From Histoplasma ohiense (lineage: Eukaryota > Ascomycota > Eurotiomycetes > Onygenales > Ajellomycetaceae), in NCBI GenBank assembly GCA_017607445.1, contig JAEVHH010000004.1:6386001-6450000 (forward strand): a stretch of DNA of 64,000 bases, read 5' to 3'. The position numbers and the translations under genes were made by a program. Under the pieces are notes generated by a model that did not search any database, was not told where the DNA came from, and worked only from the letters and a program-made list of their open reading frames with translations. Of the stretch, positions 36,401 to 49,643 are shown piece by piece (the first letter of the stretch is position 1; every line of letters begins with the position of its first letter).

Positions 36401-38019
36401 GTGGATAGTCAGGTGGGAATTGAATGTCAACCTTTATAAAAAGGTTAATGTGGTCAGGACCCCAAGGCCCATGCATGGAAACCGTCGCTTTGCGTTGTCC
36501 GATATTGACAGATTCGAAAGAAACCTTTGTGAACTTTTCACCAACATGAGTAATCTCGTCTCCAAGCGTTTCCACTTCCCATCCCGATATCTTAACACCC
36601 CGCATCCAGGAAATAGGATTCATGTCAGCACGAAGAGAGGAACGCCCTTGCACACCAACTGCAGATCCCATTGTTCCTCCTCGGTTCCAGCTACGATAGT
36701 AAGGCATGGAGACGCTGCTGGGTCCAACACCTACAGTTGATAGCGATCGATGGTGCCCAGAAGTTTGGGCTCCCAGAGGAATACCCTTTTGCTCAGCGCT
36801 ATCCTCTAGTCGTGGATCGTCGTGGAATGTTTTGTAGACAGCGCCTTTTCGCGTCAGATTTAGAGAGGGATTGAAAGACTTTCCGATTTCGTATCCAACT
36901 CCCGCCAGAATCTCTGGGTTTACTCGATGCAATCGCAGCTCCCTATCTGTGCCCCAGGACACAAGCTGGAATTCACGATGATCTAAACCATTCATAACTG
37001 TACCTCTTGATCTCCAAAGGAATTCTTTGACTTGACCCCTGTGGCCTGGAAAGCTATGAACCCGTGGCGGATCACCGCCATCATTACTTCTTTTCCGGCC
37101 ATAGAGATGTAAATCACTATTCCCGCGTTGCGGCATGGCAAGAACGCCCCATCCGAATGGAGTATTTCTAGCTCGCCAAACGGGAAACGGAGTATGAATG
37201 ATCTTTTCCGGAATATCCTCCGCAACGGAATAATCCCAAAATTTGATGGTTTTATCCAACGAGCAAGTCACCAACGCCTCTCGGCGGGTCCGGTTCCAAT
37301 CAAGGCCGTAAATTTTTGTATTATGTGCCACAATAGTACGCAGTGGACGAGCACCCATTCGGTCATCCCAAATCCGAAGGAGCCTGTCATGCGAACTTGC
37401 AATGACGTGAGGATCCTGTCTGTTCCATTTGACTTGAGTTGCACCGGCAAACCAGTCAGAAAATGATATTGCCGGCCTTGCTGGAGACCGTAGATCCCAG
37501 CAGTGAATAAAACTGTCTACGGCGCAAGTGGCTAGGATGTCAGGATGGTGGGCGGAGAAGTTTATATCTGTAATGGCTCGAGAATGCTCATGCAAGACGT
37601 ATTCAATGGAGTTTTGTGTCGATTTCATTGCCAGGTTCCAAACCAGGGCCTTTTGATTGGATGTGCTCACAACCCAGCTGTCTCGAGCGGCAAAGGGGGA
37701 CCACTGAACATCTGCCACTTCCCAGGGAGTGTGGTGGGGAAGGTATCGAGGTGGAGAGTAGGGACTATCCAGGTCAATTATATGGAGGCCTTCCTTTCTA
37801 TTCCACAGACTATCAGCTATAATGGAAATGAATCATTTTCTAACTATCCAAAAGAGAGGAAAATAGGACTAAAACCCACGAGGCAAGTACAACATCTCTG
37901 CCGCATGGAGAGATTGACATAGAGCCAACCGGCTGCTCGACATGAAATGAGCTATCTTCACCGAAGGTCGGGCTCTCGTAGGCAGAGGCCAATGGCCTCA
38001 ACCCTATAGGGCTCGACAT
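33456..38019 (-). CDS. MTC5: WDR59/Sea3 (Mtc5)-like SEA complex subunit
   Basis: Exons 38,019-37,880, 37,797-35,239 and 35,181-33,456 give 1,473 residues plus stop. Intron 1 (82 nt, GTGGGT...AATAG) has an alternative in-frame acceptor at 37,811; intron 2 (57 nt, GTAAGT...TTGAG) has a GACTAAT branch site. The start is the ATG at 38,019. Domains: WD40 propeller at about residues 25-350 (several ..W/IWD blades, e.g. HCWDLR, RIWDDR, KFWDY); RWD domain at about 452-570; acidic patch near 585; low-complexity Ser/Pro linker; C-terminal zinc/RING region at about 1,251-1,361 (CAKCGC, CPQC, CVVC, CLNCGHISCVEC, CPSGCGCIC); basic tail of about 110 residues. This order is that of WDR59/Sea3, which with the GATOR2/SEACAT subunits relieves inhibition of TORC1 at the vacuole. 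Composition is normal and Trp is TGG throughout. It is the only intact host gene here. Confidence 0.93.
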
Positions 38020-38493
38020 ATTGTCGAATATCTTTATCCCTCGATGCGACTGGCACCCCAGATAACCCTATCGAGTAACTGCCACAGGGACAGGAAGTAG
38101 TGGACGACTTCTTTCCCATATGGTGAGTATATCGGGATCGAGACCCATGTAGGACGTCTGATAGACGGAATGAGGGAAGGAGAAGAGCCGCTGTGTGCAT
38201 TAACAATTTTAACTCTTGCGTCGAATGTTTTTCCCCCCAGTGGGTAGAATGAATGCTTTATTAACTATGGGACGTGTATTGCGTTATCTCATCACAGAGG
38301 GAAGAATATGACTTCTTAAATTAAAAAGGACACCAGAAGATAGGTAAATACAAGGTCAACGGAGAAAATACAGGCCAATGCACCTGGACTGATATCGAAT
38401 TTCCGAAGTCCTTGAGAGTGTCATTCTCTGAATGCATGGGAGGATCAAGTTATGTAATGAAAGCAGTCGGGATGGATTGTTAGTGGGTACTAC
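38020..38493. other. Upstream region of the WDR59-like gene
   Basis: About 470 bp of ordinary composition between the gene and a transposon remnant. It should carry the promoter and 5' UTR. I see no divergent gene and no clear TATA box. A polypurine/polypyrimidine bias is absent. Confidence 0.6.
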
Positions 38494-38592
38494 TGTTGGG
38501 CACTAGTTGCCCAGGCGGCCCTCCACCGCACGTGATTACCCCTATATAGTTAGCTAGCGATCGCACAATGAGAAGAATTAACCATCCCACAG
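38494..38592 (+). repeat. LTR-like remnant with terminal hairpin
   Basis: Starts TGTTGGGCACTAGTTGCCCA, in which TGGGCA and TGCCCA are perfect inverted repeats around CTAGT. From 38,521 to 38,592 it matches 32,585-32,655 with few changes. TGTTGG is a common start of copia LTRs, and copia-like gag sequence follows downstream. The 3' end of the LTR is not defined. Confidence 0.55.
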
Positions 38593-38773
38593 GTTATGGC
38601 CTGAATAGCAGATTTTTAAATAAAATGAGATGTTTTAATTAGAATACACTGCAACTGATATTATATTGGATGAGGTGAACAATATTCCTCTGAAAAGAGA
38701 TCTCTTTATCTACAAAAGTGATGTAATTGATGAAATTGCTGTTGAGACTGCTGCAGAGATTTCATTACAATCT

Positions 38774-39060
38774 TGAAGAAATCAAAAACTTATTTATTTA
38801 TTTTCATTCAGAATCTTTCTAAGTCAGATTGATTATAAGTGATTCTCAATTATCTGCAATCTTTATATCAGAACATAAGAAGACACTACATTTACAATCA
38901 AGAATTCTTCAATTCTTCCCCTCTATTATTGAGCAAGAATTCAGCTCAGAAGCAGAGAATGATCAAACTGAATACACAATAACAGAGAAAAATATAACAA
39001 TCTCTGACTCAGTATGTGATACAGATAAGATATTAGAATGAGAGAAATTCAAAGATAATA
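38774..39060 (+). repeat. Left arm of inverted duplication (X)
   Basis: About 285 bp repeated in inverted orientation at 39,702-39,861 plus 55,907-56,036, where element E splits the second arm. Both arms translate to the same S-E-A-E-x-D-Q-T-E-Y-T-I-T-E-K peptide, so the segment was coding in this frame at some time. The arms are diverged mostly at C/T and G/A. Confidence 0.8.
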
Positions 39061-39700
39061 CACTCAGTTCTATATCAATGTCTATATTAAATTTCAACAG
39101 TATAGTGACTATAACAGCAACAGATCTTATCACATTCTGTAAGCAACTGATGACAGTGTATATATAATTATCTTCTTCATTTTCTCTGAATTCTATATCA
39201 GTAGAAGATTCAAATTTTCTGATTCATAAATATCAGAAGAAAGCACAGATCTCATTGAATATAAAATCTATTATCACATTCAATGACATCAACTATCAAA
39301 TGTAAAAGATAGCAATATTGTTGAATGCAAAGATGATTGATAAAGCAGATATTCTAAATAAAAATCAGTAGAAATCATCTGAAAGTTTATCTTCATTTAA
39401 TCAATAATACTGAATGATATATTTAAAATTACTCTTTCATCAGATATTGCAATTCTTGATAGATTCTGTCTATTTAACAATGAAATTCATACAATCTGAC
39501 AATGCAGCAGCTCTATGAAATAAGATAAGCACAGTATATATGATATCTTTTGAAAAAAAAAAAAATTAGTATTCTCAAAGAATTTACTCATCTGCATATC
39601 AAGAACAGTAATTATCTGATGTATATTTGCTGATATTACTATCTATCCACTTACATATAAGAATTTATGAAGAATCACAGTGAGAACTATTTTCATAATT
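39061..39700 (+). pseudogene. Copia-like gag remnant (X)
   Basis: With TGA/TAA readthrough, the frame includes a pattern typical of Ty1/copia gag (UBN2-like): a ..Y..WK..LL.A segment near 39,290, LFHQIL..L.DSV near 39,435, and SDNAAALW near 39,497. Five or more stops break it. A run of A (39,555-39,567) and frame changes follow. The identity rests on motif memory, not a search. Confidence 0.5.
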
Positions 39701-39701
39701 T

Positions 39702-39861
39702 CTTTATTATTTTTAAATTTCTCACATTCTGATATTTTGTCTGTATTATATACTGAGTCAGAGATTGTCATATCTTTCTCTGTTATTGTATATTCAGTTT
39801 GATCACCCTCTGCTTCTGAGTCAGATTTTTGCTCAATAACAAAGAGAAAGAATTGAAGAAC
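39702..39861 (-). repeat. Right arm of X, first part
   Basis: Inverted copy of the second half of 38,774-39,060. It ends at the AGAAC target duplication (39,857-39,861) of element E and resumes at 55,907. Confidence 0.8.
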
Positions 39862-40443
39862 TGTTATAAACCTGCGGCATGAATCAGAGCTTATTGAATA
39901 AGAACTGAAGAGATGCAGAAACGGAACAACCCACAACCAACACTAATATAAGATCATGTGACTGCTCACTCTGATCACTGTGCTCACCATAATCACTGGT
40001 GAGCAAAGTGAGCAAGTGAGCAGAGTGAGCAAGATATTTTGTATGAGAACTCAAATGTATTTAAACACACTCATTACTCTTAGAATCAAGAAGCTTATCT
40101 TCTTGATCACAATCAATCTTATTTTCATTCTATCTCTTATCACATTCTTACTTATACTCAGTTACATGGTACAACTATAAGCTCATCTTAAGTATACTTC
40201 TTCACAATGTATATCTTAAGTATCCACTCTATCTTATAAACTCTATTAGATATTCTTATTGTCTATCTTAGACCACTACTGTAGCTATTGCTAGTCATTC
40301 TAGATATTCTTCTTGATGTTATATCTAAATCTGTGATAGTGGCACTATCTTCTGATTCAGTGAACAAGCTCAGCAACACTATATAAGCTCTGATCTTATC
40401 TTATATTCAGTGAAAAGCTTGCTGAGTTAGAGACTTGGTAGCA
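39862..40443 (+). repeat. 5' LTR of E
   Basis: 582 bp. It contains a short tandem GTGAGCAAAGTGAGCAAG region (about 40,008-40,032) and a TATATAAGC TATA-like box near 40,382. Partner of 55,320-55,901. Confidence 0.92.
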
Positions 40444-40559
40444 ACATTGATCATCCCTAATTCAAGATCACAGAGATCTCTACTCAAAGAAACAATTTGT
40501 TAATCAAGACAAAACTAAGCTTAACATAACTAGCTAAGTTTAAAATACAAATCCCCAGC

Positions 40560-43500
40560 TCTAAAAAAGTTAACTATAACATTCAAGACAGAATCAATTG
40601 TCAATGATGAAAAGTATGATGTGAAGAAGTTACTTGAATGTTGTAACAAGTTGAAGTAAGCAATAAGTGCTCAAGAACTCAAGTGCAACTCTTCTACATC
40701 ATTCAGTGAAGAACATAGAAAGTTGAGAGTCTTTCTCAGCCAAATGAACATTTATCTCACTGCAAACACATCAAAGTTAGCAGAAGAACTGAATAAAGTC
40801 TTGTTAGCATCAACATTCTTGATAGAACTCACATTTGATTGATTTGAATCTAGAATCAGATCATGATTTCATGAAGCAAAAGAAGATCAAGACAAACAGA
40901 CTATCAGAATCTTTCACAGCTATACTCAATTTATCTATCAATTACAGCAGATATTCAGAAACATTGATGAAAAGCATTCTGCAGCTCAGAAACTATACTG
41001 ACTTAAACAGACAGAATCAGCTGCATGATATGCATCTGAATATCAACAGCTGAGCTCACACCTGGATTGAAATAGTGAAGTTTTAGCAGCACAATTTTAC
41101 CAAGAACTGTGTGAAGAAGTCAAAGCCAAGATATTAAAGCTAGCTTGGAGATCTGAAGAATTGTCAACAATGATAGAAACAGCTGTTAGAATTGACAACA
41201 GACTTCATGAACACAGATTAGAGAAAAAAAATTACTACACATCAGTGACTAGATTTCATAAGAAATGAAATGATTACTATAAACCACATCTGATGAAGTT
41301 GGACACCACTCTACCACCAAAGAAGGACAACAATAAGAAACAGAAGTGTCAATATGAGAAATTATGTTTCAATTGCAAGAAACCAGAACATATGACCAGA
41401 TAATACTCTGAGAAACAAGACAAAAGACTACATATGACAATGAAGTCACAGAAGATAGAATATCTAAGAGCAACAAAGAGATTCAACAAAAAAAGCAAAG
41501 AAAATCACAGAACACAGATTGTCAGAACAGAGATTGAAATGATTCACAGACATCAATGAAAAGAGAAGTGAGCTCAGAAATTAGCACACATACAGTGAGC
41601 AATAAATAGATTTTGAACAAATCATGAGCAGTGAACTTGAGAAGAGTGTGAATGTTATCACCAACAGTTCTGAGACATGAATGAATCCAGAATGTATAAG
41701 CTATTACACAGTGAATGTGAACACCATGCCAAATGAATGAATGAGGAAATGGCCAATGTGGAACACCCTCAACACAGAGAATATATGATGTATGATTGTG
41801 ATTGTGAATATCACATACAAGCACAAGAGGATGACATCAACTGGCAACAAACTGATTCAAATCATCCATATCATGAAACATTCTATCCATGTGGAATCGA
41901 CAACTGTGCTTATTGTGAGATGAAAGATGAGGAAAACAAGAAACTGTCTAGTTCACAAAATGTTGAAAATCCAGAGCACTCAAATCAAAATATTATTCAT
42001 TGAGTATTTTGTACAGAAGAGGATTGTTCTATACACTGCAGTGGAAAGAAAAACAATGACTACTATCTGAATCAAAGACATCTACAAGCCATGCAACTCA
42101 TATACAATAGTGATAAAGAAAATGTGATCACTGACAGTGATACAGACAATGAGTATAGCCTCATATCAGTCTACACAGAATCAACATCAGAGTCAGATTG
42201 AAGAGAAATCATCATATTCTTGAAGAAGCAGCTCAAACATGTTGAATGGTAGCTAAAGAAGTTCAAAGAAAAAGAACAGAAAGGTCTATACAAAGCAAAA
42301 TCTAAAACTACAAATGAGTGATGTGCAGAAGTGACATGGTTGTTATGTTGAAAAGACTGATGTCAAGAATATAGAGAAGAAAAAAGAAAGAATAACTTCT
42401 TTTCTCAGACATCATGAAAAAGCAGATCAACAAGGACTTCATACAAATCAACTTTTATACTGAAAAGACTACAGAAAGACCCAAGAATGACTCACAATCA
42501 CAAAAAACATCACAAAATACCATGGATTTATTGTTATCACAATTGATGTGAGAGCATGGCACATGTGTGGAGTAAAGAATGTCATCAATGAAGATCAACA
42601 AAGCTGATGCAATATTCTGAGAAAGAATGAATACACTGATATGTGATTGTGCAGAAGCTACAGATATGCTATGATCTCAGATGCAGCAAGACAGCATCAA
42701 TCTTCTGAAATGAGATCATACAAAAAGTAAAAGCACAGAATTCAAACCCAGATTGAGAGAAGAATGTGACTTATGAAGATTATCAAGAAGTCTTTGAAGA
42801 AAAGAAACAGTCAAAAAACTAAAGACTTACTCAAAAAAAGCATCTTGAGTAAGAAAGAAAGATCAGATGTTAGCTGCAACAGTAGAACACTGACACATAT
42901 CAATTCAGATGAACTTAGCAGAGCAAAGCACACACACACTACTAGATTCAGAAGCAATCAGAGTATTCATGAAGAAAGAATACACAGCCAATGTCAAAAC
43001 AAGAAACAAAGAGAAAAAAGAAGTCTACCAGCTACAGAAACTTGAAGAGACAAGTCTTGAACAAGTTGACACTGAAATGAACTTCATAATTATGAAGATA
43101 AAAAGCCACAAGAAGACATTACAGTTCAATGTCACAGAGACAGAGGAATACAATATTGTCTTAGACTATTCTTGATTATGGAGGCACAATTCTGAGATAA
43201 ACTGAAGGGAAGATATCATAAGGCTGACAAAATGTGGATGTACCTCTCACACAGAAGCTCAAAAGTTCAGCATTCACAGCACAGAACAGATCAGAGATGA
43301 AGCTATGAAAAAAGAAATTCAAACAACAGAGCAGATCAGAAATTCCAAAGAGTGAGAACTGATCACATCAAAAGACTGAGAATCAAGAAAGATTAGAGTC
43401 ATCATAGCAGATGAATTTCAGAAATTCAAGGATATGTTTCAAAAGACACTGATCAGAGACAGTTTGCCTGAACATAAGAAATGGGATCATGAGATACTCT

Positions 43501-45134
43501 TAGAAGAAGGACAGAAACTGATCTTCACATCAATATATTGAATGACAGAAAAAGAACTCAAAGAACTTCAGAAGTACATCAACAAGAATCAGAAAAAAGA
43601 ATTCATACAACTGTCAACATCACCAGCAGAATACTCTGTCATCTTTGTATCAAAGAAAGATGGAAGCTTGTGATTATGTGTGGATTACTGACAATTAAAC
43701 AAGATAACTGTGAAAAACTGATACCCACTGCTGCTTATTGAAGAAATTCAAGACAGATTTGCAGAAGCAAAATGATTTACAGCTCTAGATCTATAAGAAG
43801 CTTACACTCATATATGAATCAAATCAAAAGAAAAATGGAAAACTGTATTCTGAACCAGATTTGAATTGTATGAATATCAAATCATGCTGTTTGAACTCAT
43901 CAACACACCCGCGATATTCCAAGCAATGATCAACAGCATGTTATACAAATACCTCGACAAATTTGTGGTTGTTTACCTTGATGACATCCTGGTATATACC
44001 AATGGGAGTTGAGAAGAACACACTGAACATGTCAAAAAAGTGTTGATAAAACTATAAGACAATCAGTTGCAACTGAAATCAGAGAAATGTGAATTCTTCA
44101 AGAAGAAAGTTGAATTTCTAGAACATATCATTTCTACAGAAGAAATTCAGATGGATTCAAAGAAAGTTGAAACAATAACAGAATGATCTCAATCTAAAAA
44201 TGTTACAGAAGTACAGGCATTTCATGAGTTAGCAAACTATTATCAAACATTCATTAGAAATTTCTTGGAAATCACAAAGTCATTGACAACATTATTCAAA
44301 AAGAATACATCTTTCAAATGAACAGATAATCAGCAACAAACATTCAAAAAAATAAAAGAAGAATTTCAAAATGGGGATATACAAATACATTTTGATTCAG
44401 AGAAACCATCCATCATGGACACAGATGCTTCAGACTGTGCTATAGATGCAAGATTGCAACAATACAATGAAAGAGAACAATTATGTCTCATTGCATGCTA
44501 TGCAAAGACAATGACACTGACAGAGCAGAATTATGATGTACATGACAAGGAATTGTTAGCTATAGTGATGACACTGAAAAAATGAAGAGTGTATCTGAAA
44601 GGAGCCAAACATCAAGTCATCATATTATCAGATCACCACAACTTGCAGTACTTTATGACAATCAAAGAATTGACAAGAAGATAAGCAAGATGATCAGAGA
44701 TCTTAGCAGCTTACAACTTTAGAATTCAACACTGCAAAGAAAAAGAAAATGTCTGAGCAGATATTTTAAGCTGAAGACCAGACTTAATGACTAAAGAAAG
44801 TCAGAAACAGGTGATATTCATCAAAAATGCAGAAGATAGAATAGCATTCAATTGACAAGCAATACAAGCCACCAAGATTCTATCTGCAAACAATGAGAAT
44901 ATACAAAAGATCAAGAAAGCCACAGCAAACAACAAGCAGGCTAAGAACATGATCAAGAACAATGGAATAGTCTACCACAACAGATCAATTTACATTTCAA
45001 AGACAGCACAGAATGATATAATGAGAGAAAATCACAATGCAGTAACTGCAGAACACTTCAGAACTGATAAAATGATGAAAAAGATCATCAGAATGTACTA
45101 CTGATCAGAAATGTGGAAAGATATTCAAGAATAC
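40560..45134 (+). pseudogene. E gag-pol, 5' part (gag to start of integrase)
   Basis: Gag about 40,560-41,420 ends in a knuckle C-x2-C-x4-H whose last Cys is lost (41,370-41,410). A long Cys/His-rich stretch follows (41,700-42,060; C-x4-C-x2-C and C-x4-C-x3-C patterns). The protease motif, DSG changed to DSE, is at 42,938-42,949. RT is about 43,440-44,120 with intact YLDD at 43,974-43,985. RNase H starts with TDAS near 44,422. The zinc part of integrase begins near 45,020 and is cut at 45,134 by D2. Breaks are mostly TGA at Trp positions. Confidence 0.85.
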
Positions 45135-45405
45135 TGTAATAGATGCAACGGAGATATCTATATTAGAAAATAGCTATGTGGCGATAGAAGAACACAGAAC
45201 ACGCCAGAATTAATGAGGAGGGACATAACACACAGCACCATAGACAGCTGTAGCACATAGTGGTCGTCTATATAATGCTCACTGATATCTGTAGATATTA
45301 GAAGATCAGCAATTAGCTTTGAATAATAGAGATTGCTACCTTCTTAACATCCTACATGTGTACTTCACACTACTTCCATAATTATACCTATAACCATCTC
45401 TTACA
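45135..45405 (+). repeat. 5' LTR of D2
   Basis: 271 bp, TGTAATAGATGCAACGG...ATCTCTTACA. Partner of 53,277-53,547. Confidence 0.92.
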
Positions 45406-45511
45406 ATTCTAATCACTTATAACTCTATTTGAGTGGTCTGTTGTTATGCACACCTACAATAAAGCACACAATGTTAGTTAAAACATGCAATATTAGTTAA
45501 AAACACACAAG

Positions 45512-48389
45512 ATGGTTTCAACATGTGCAAGATTCCTTGAAAATCAACCTGAATCTTCTACTGCCTCCAATGATCACAATGCATGTTTGCAACAGTTGAA
45601 TGATCAAATTCATGAACAAGAGCAGCAATTAGCTATTCTGCATGCACAACAGTGGCTCAATGAGTTGGAAGTGCAGATTCATAGAGATGCTCTCATCAAG
45701 TCTCAATTAACTCAGAATATCACCACAGAATCACTGCAAAATCAATCTGTGAACAATACAGATGATGATAATGAAACACCACTAAGATTGAAGATTAAGA
45801 ACTATTATTGAGGAAAAAATATATTAGAATTCAAGAACTATAAAGATTGCATATTGACTCTCTTTACATGCCACTGCTGATATTATTGAAAGAAAGAACA
45901 TAAGATAAATGATGCTAAACTCTATCTTAATGCTCACATTAAGCAGAAATGGTTGAATTTTGTATCATTATATGAAAGATGTGGAGGAGCAACATCATTG
46001 ACTTTTGACAATATGTTATCACATCTAGAAATGCAAATTAATGATCCACAGAATCAGTGTTGATTGACAAGCTAAAAATTTCAAGATGCAAAGCAACAAG
46101 AATGACAATCAATACACAATTTCTCTAAATATCTCAAAGACTGAGAATACTACTTACCCTCATATAGTGAAGAACAAAGAATGAATAACTTGTATAGTAA
46201 AGCATTGAAGATACTACACACTGAACTCAACTGTTGAAATCAAGAGCCTCAGAACTATGAAGAGTTGCTTTGAACTCTACAGACTCTCAAGAAAAATATA
46301 TCAGAGCAACAGCATACTATTTGCAAAGAAAGATCTGCAATATTCATAGAAAATCAGTGTCATTCTGATAAATCTAGCAATCATCAAAACAAGAGGAAAC
46401 AAGAGGAACAAACAGATTCAACTGAACAAATCAAGAAAGATAAATATAACTGAATGAAGAAGTGTTCTCACTGTCATAAGAAGGGTCATATTGCAAATGA
46501 TTGTTGAATGTTACACTCTGAAAAGTGTAACCAAGTTTGATAAGCAAAAAACCAACAATCTCAATTGTAGGAGCAGCTGCTGCATTGAGAATACAAACAA
46601 CTAAGCTGTGAGATAAACAGTTATTGGCAATGAATACATGGATGCTGACAGAAGTGAGATGGTCGATGATGTGAATGCTAGTGAATTCTGATGCAGATGT
46701 GAACTTTGTATCCCATATCTGAGCATCAAAATATTTCTTGAAGACAGAAGATAAATCAAAAGTAGTGGAAGCAGTTGATAATCATAAGATTAAATCATAT
46801 AAACAATGAAGAGCTGCAATGAAGATTATCAATGATGAACATGTTCTTCAGAAAGAATTCCACCATTTCAAAGAGACTGACATTAGCAGATATGACATAA
46901 TTTTGAGCATGCTGTGATTGAAAGCTGCAAACTCTGATATCAACTGGGTGTGAAGATGCTGAATCTATAGAAAAGCATTGAATATTAACCACATGCACCT
47001 GAATACTGCTAAAGAATTCACAACACTAATTGATGATGACAATATTATATTCACTGCCTTATCATTACAAGCTGCGAGTACAGCAACTGAGCCAAATATC
47101 CCAGATGATTATAAAGATTATCTTGATGTATTCCAAGAAGACATATCTGATGTGGAACATGCATCTCATGATCATGCCATAGATCTCAAACCTGGCAAGG
47201 AACCCTCATACTGACTGATATATAACTTATCACCTCAAGAACTCTCTGTTCTCTGAGAATATATTGAAAAGATGTTAGAGAAGAATTGAATATGTCCATT
47301 CAAGAGTCCAGCTGATGTGCCAGTATTATTCATGCCAAAGAAAGATGGAACCCTACATCTTTGTGTGGATTATTGAGAATTGAATGAAATAACAGTCAAG
47401 AATTGATATCCACTGCTCTTGATAAGTGAAATACTTGATAGATTAGCAGATGCCAAAATATATACACAACTGAATCTTAGAGATGCATATCACAGAATTC
47501 ACATACAAATGAGAAATGAATGAAAAACAGCATTTTGAACATGATATGAACACTTTGAATATCTAGTTTTACCTTTTGAACTAATCAATGCCTCTGCAAT
47601 CTTCCAATCTTATATCAACAAAGCCCTCAGCAACCTTTTAGACATATATTGCATGGCTTATCTCAATGATATTCTAATCTATTCAAACACACTTGATGAA
47701 CATATCATCCATGTTAAGAATGTGCTGGAACGGTTAAAGTGATGGAGACTATATGCCAAACTTAGTAAGTGTATGTTCCATGCAACAGAAATTGGATTTT
47801 TGAGTTTTGTGGTTACCACACAGAGCATTACTGTTGAGAAATACTGTGTTGACACAATTCTAGATTGGCCAGAACTGTGAACTATAAACAAATTGCAAAT
47901 ATTTCTAGAATTCATCAATTTCTATTGTTGATTCATATACAAGTTCTCGATAATAACAGCACCTCTGACTGAATTGTTAAAAGGTTATGAAATGAAAAGA
48001 GGAAAGAATAACACATCTGTCCAGTTAGACAAAAACTGCAAGCATGCAATTTTGCAGTTAAAAGAATGCTTTACAAAAGCACTGTTGTTGGTCCACTTTG
48101 ATTCACAGTGAAAACTCTGTATAGAAATGAATGGATCTGATGTTGCAATTGCTGCAGTAATATCACAATTAATGAATGATAGTCACTGACACTCAATTGT
48201 GTTTTGGTCTAGAAAGCTCACAGAAACAGAAAGATGTTATCAAATATATGATTTAGAAATGTTGCTGATTGTAGAAGCTTTCAGACAATGACATCACTAC
48301 TTACATGATAGCAGGCACCCAATAACTGTTTTATCTGATCATGCCAACCTCCAGTGCTTCATGACAATGAAGCAGCTAAATGGACATCA
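45512..48389 (+). pseudogene. D2 gag-pol, 5' part (gag to RNase H)
   Basis: Gag opens with a Met at 45,512 (99 clean codons). CCHC knuckle near 46,463-46,504 (C-x2-C-x4-H-x4-C). Protease motif degraded near 46,685. RT about 47,220-47,800; its active site reads Y-L-N-D at 47,659-47,670, an Asp-to-Asn change absent from D1. RNase H begins near 48,120 and is cut at 48,389 by the LINE. Frequent TGA breaks. Confidence 0.85.
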
Positions 48390-49643
48390 TTATTATTATT
48401 ATTATTCTTCAATTATAGATGTATACAGTCAGTGACTATGACATCTACCTGAAATACTTCAGGATTTTTCAAATCAAGAATATTCTAATATACAAAAACA
48501 ATTTGACACATGCATTAACAGAATTCCAGCCCAGAATCAAACAACTATTCAAACTATTCAATCCAAAAATAAAATCAAAAGAATGTCAATGGGTTAGCAC
48601 AACTCAACTTCAAAACAAAGGAAATAAATATTATAAAAGACAGCAGCTATTAAAAATCAACAGAAAAGAAAAAACATTTGCAATGACTATTATCAACAAA
48701 TAATGAAGCAAACTGCTTGAAACAAATGAAAATTAACAATAAACAAAGTTAAAGAAAAGATCAAAATAAAATAAACAAAAACAACTGATCTAAATATCAT
48801 CAAATGACACTATTCAAACAAGCTCTTGTAGCAACATTTGACTCATTTAAATATTCAATTAAGAACATATTTCCAGCTTTTGTATTGAATAACAAACTCA
48901 AATTTAACTGATTCAGTTGATACTTCTCTCTCAGTCTCAATCTTAGTTCTGAATACTTTGTACAAAGTAACAGAAGATGCTCTGGATTTTCATATAACTG
49001 ACAATCTGAACATAGATCATTTAAATCATCTTTAAACTTTGCTAAATATGATTTGAAATGTCCATGTCTAAGCTTTAGCTGCATTATTGTAGCAAAAAGT
49101 TTCTTCTTACACTTTATTGAGCAAGTCTTCCACTTTGGCTTAGTTTCAAATCTGGAATAATGCACACTTTTTCTTTGCATGAATCAGACATCTTGCCACT
49201 TTTGTAAACATAATTCTCTTATTCTTCTTTTAATAAAAGATCATGTTACAATTCTTTGACAGCAGACTTCTAACTCAGTGGCTCTTTTTGCAGCTTTATC
49301 AGCCATTTCATTGCCATATATACCCATGTGAGCAGGCACCCAGTGAAGATGAATAGAACAATTGAGTGAGATTTTTCTTTGAATATTTTGAAGACTTTTC
49401 AAAATCAGCTCTAGCATTGACTGTCCACTGCTGATTTTATTACTTTAAAGTCTTTTAAGCCCTGCTTGACTATCAGAGAATATTCAAATATACTCAAATC
49501 TTTTCCATTGTTCAATCTTCATTTCAATCAATTTGAAAGCTCTTGAAATTGCAAATAATTCAGCATTAAAAACTTCTGACTCTTTTCCAATTTGCCAAGA
49601 ATCAAGAATATAGTTTTTATCATTTTCTGAATATGCTATTCCA
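48390..49643 (-). mobile_element. 5'-truncated LINE (Tad1-like?) nested in D2
   Basis: 1,254 bp flanked by a perfect 14-bp duplication, CTAAATGGACATCA (48,376-48,389 and 49,644-49,657). D1 shows the uninterrupted site near 8,375. On the minus strand it starts inside an RNase H domain and ends in an AAT-repeat tail (plus-strand TTATTATTATTATT at 48,390-48,405). These are the marks of a non-LTR retrotransposon truncated at its 5' end. Confidence 0.9.
48800..49643 (-). pseudogene. LINE ORF2 C-terminus: RNase H and zinc motif
   Basis: Read leftwards, an RNase H-type segment with the WVPAHMGIYGNEMADKAA motif lies near 49,345-49,285. A C-terminal C-x2-C-x7-H-x4-C motif (CSDC...HLLLLC) lies near 49,020-48,970. 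This pairing is typical of fungal Tad-like LINE ORF2. The open piece 49,180-48,800 gives 126 codons; one TGA at a Trp position separates it from the RNase H part. The reverse transcriptase is lost by truncation. Confidence 0.8.

Noticed and set aside
37718..37718. Start of the WDR59 gene at 37,718, and a separate gene from 35,186
   Set aside because: Those positions hold GTG and TTG inside a continuing frame. Upstream sequence joins by splicing to an ATG at 38,019, and the two long frames join by a 57-nt intron in phase.
33517..37922. Several plus-strand frames of 60-125 codons over the WDR59 gene
   Set aside because: They are shadows of a well-supported long coding frame with recognisable domains on the minus strand.
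48419..48703. 94-codon plus-strand frame
   Set aside because: It runs antisense through the LINE 3' end and tail; no motif and no support.
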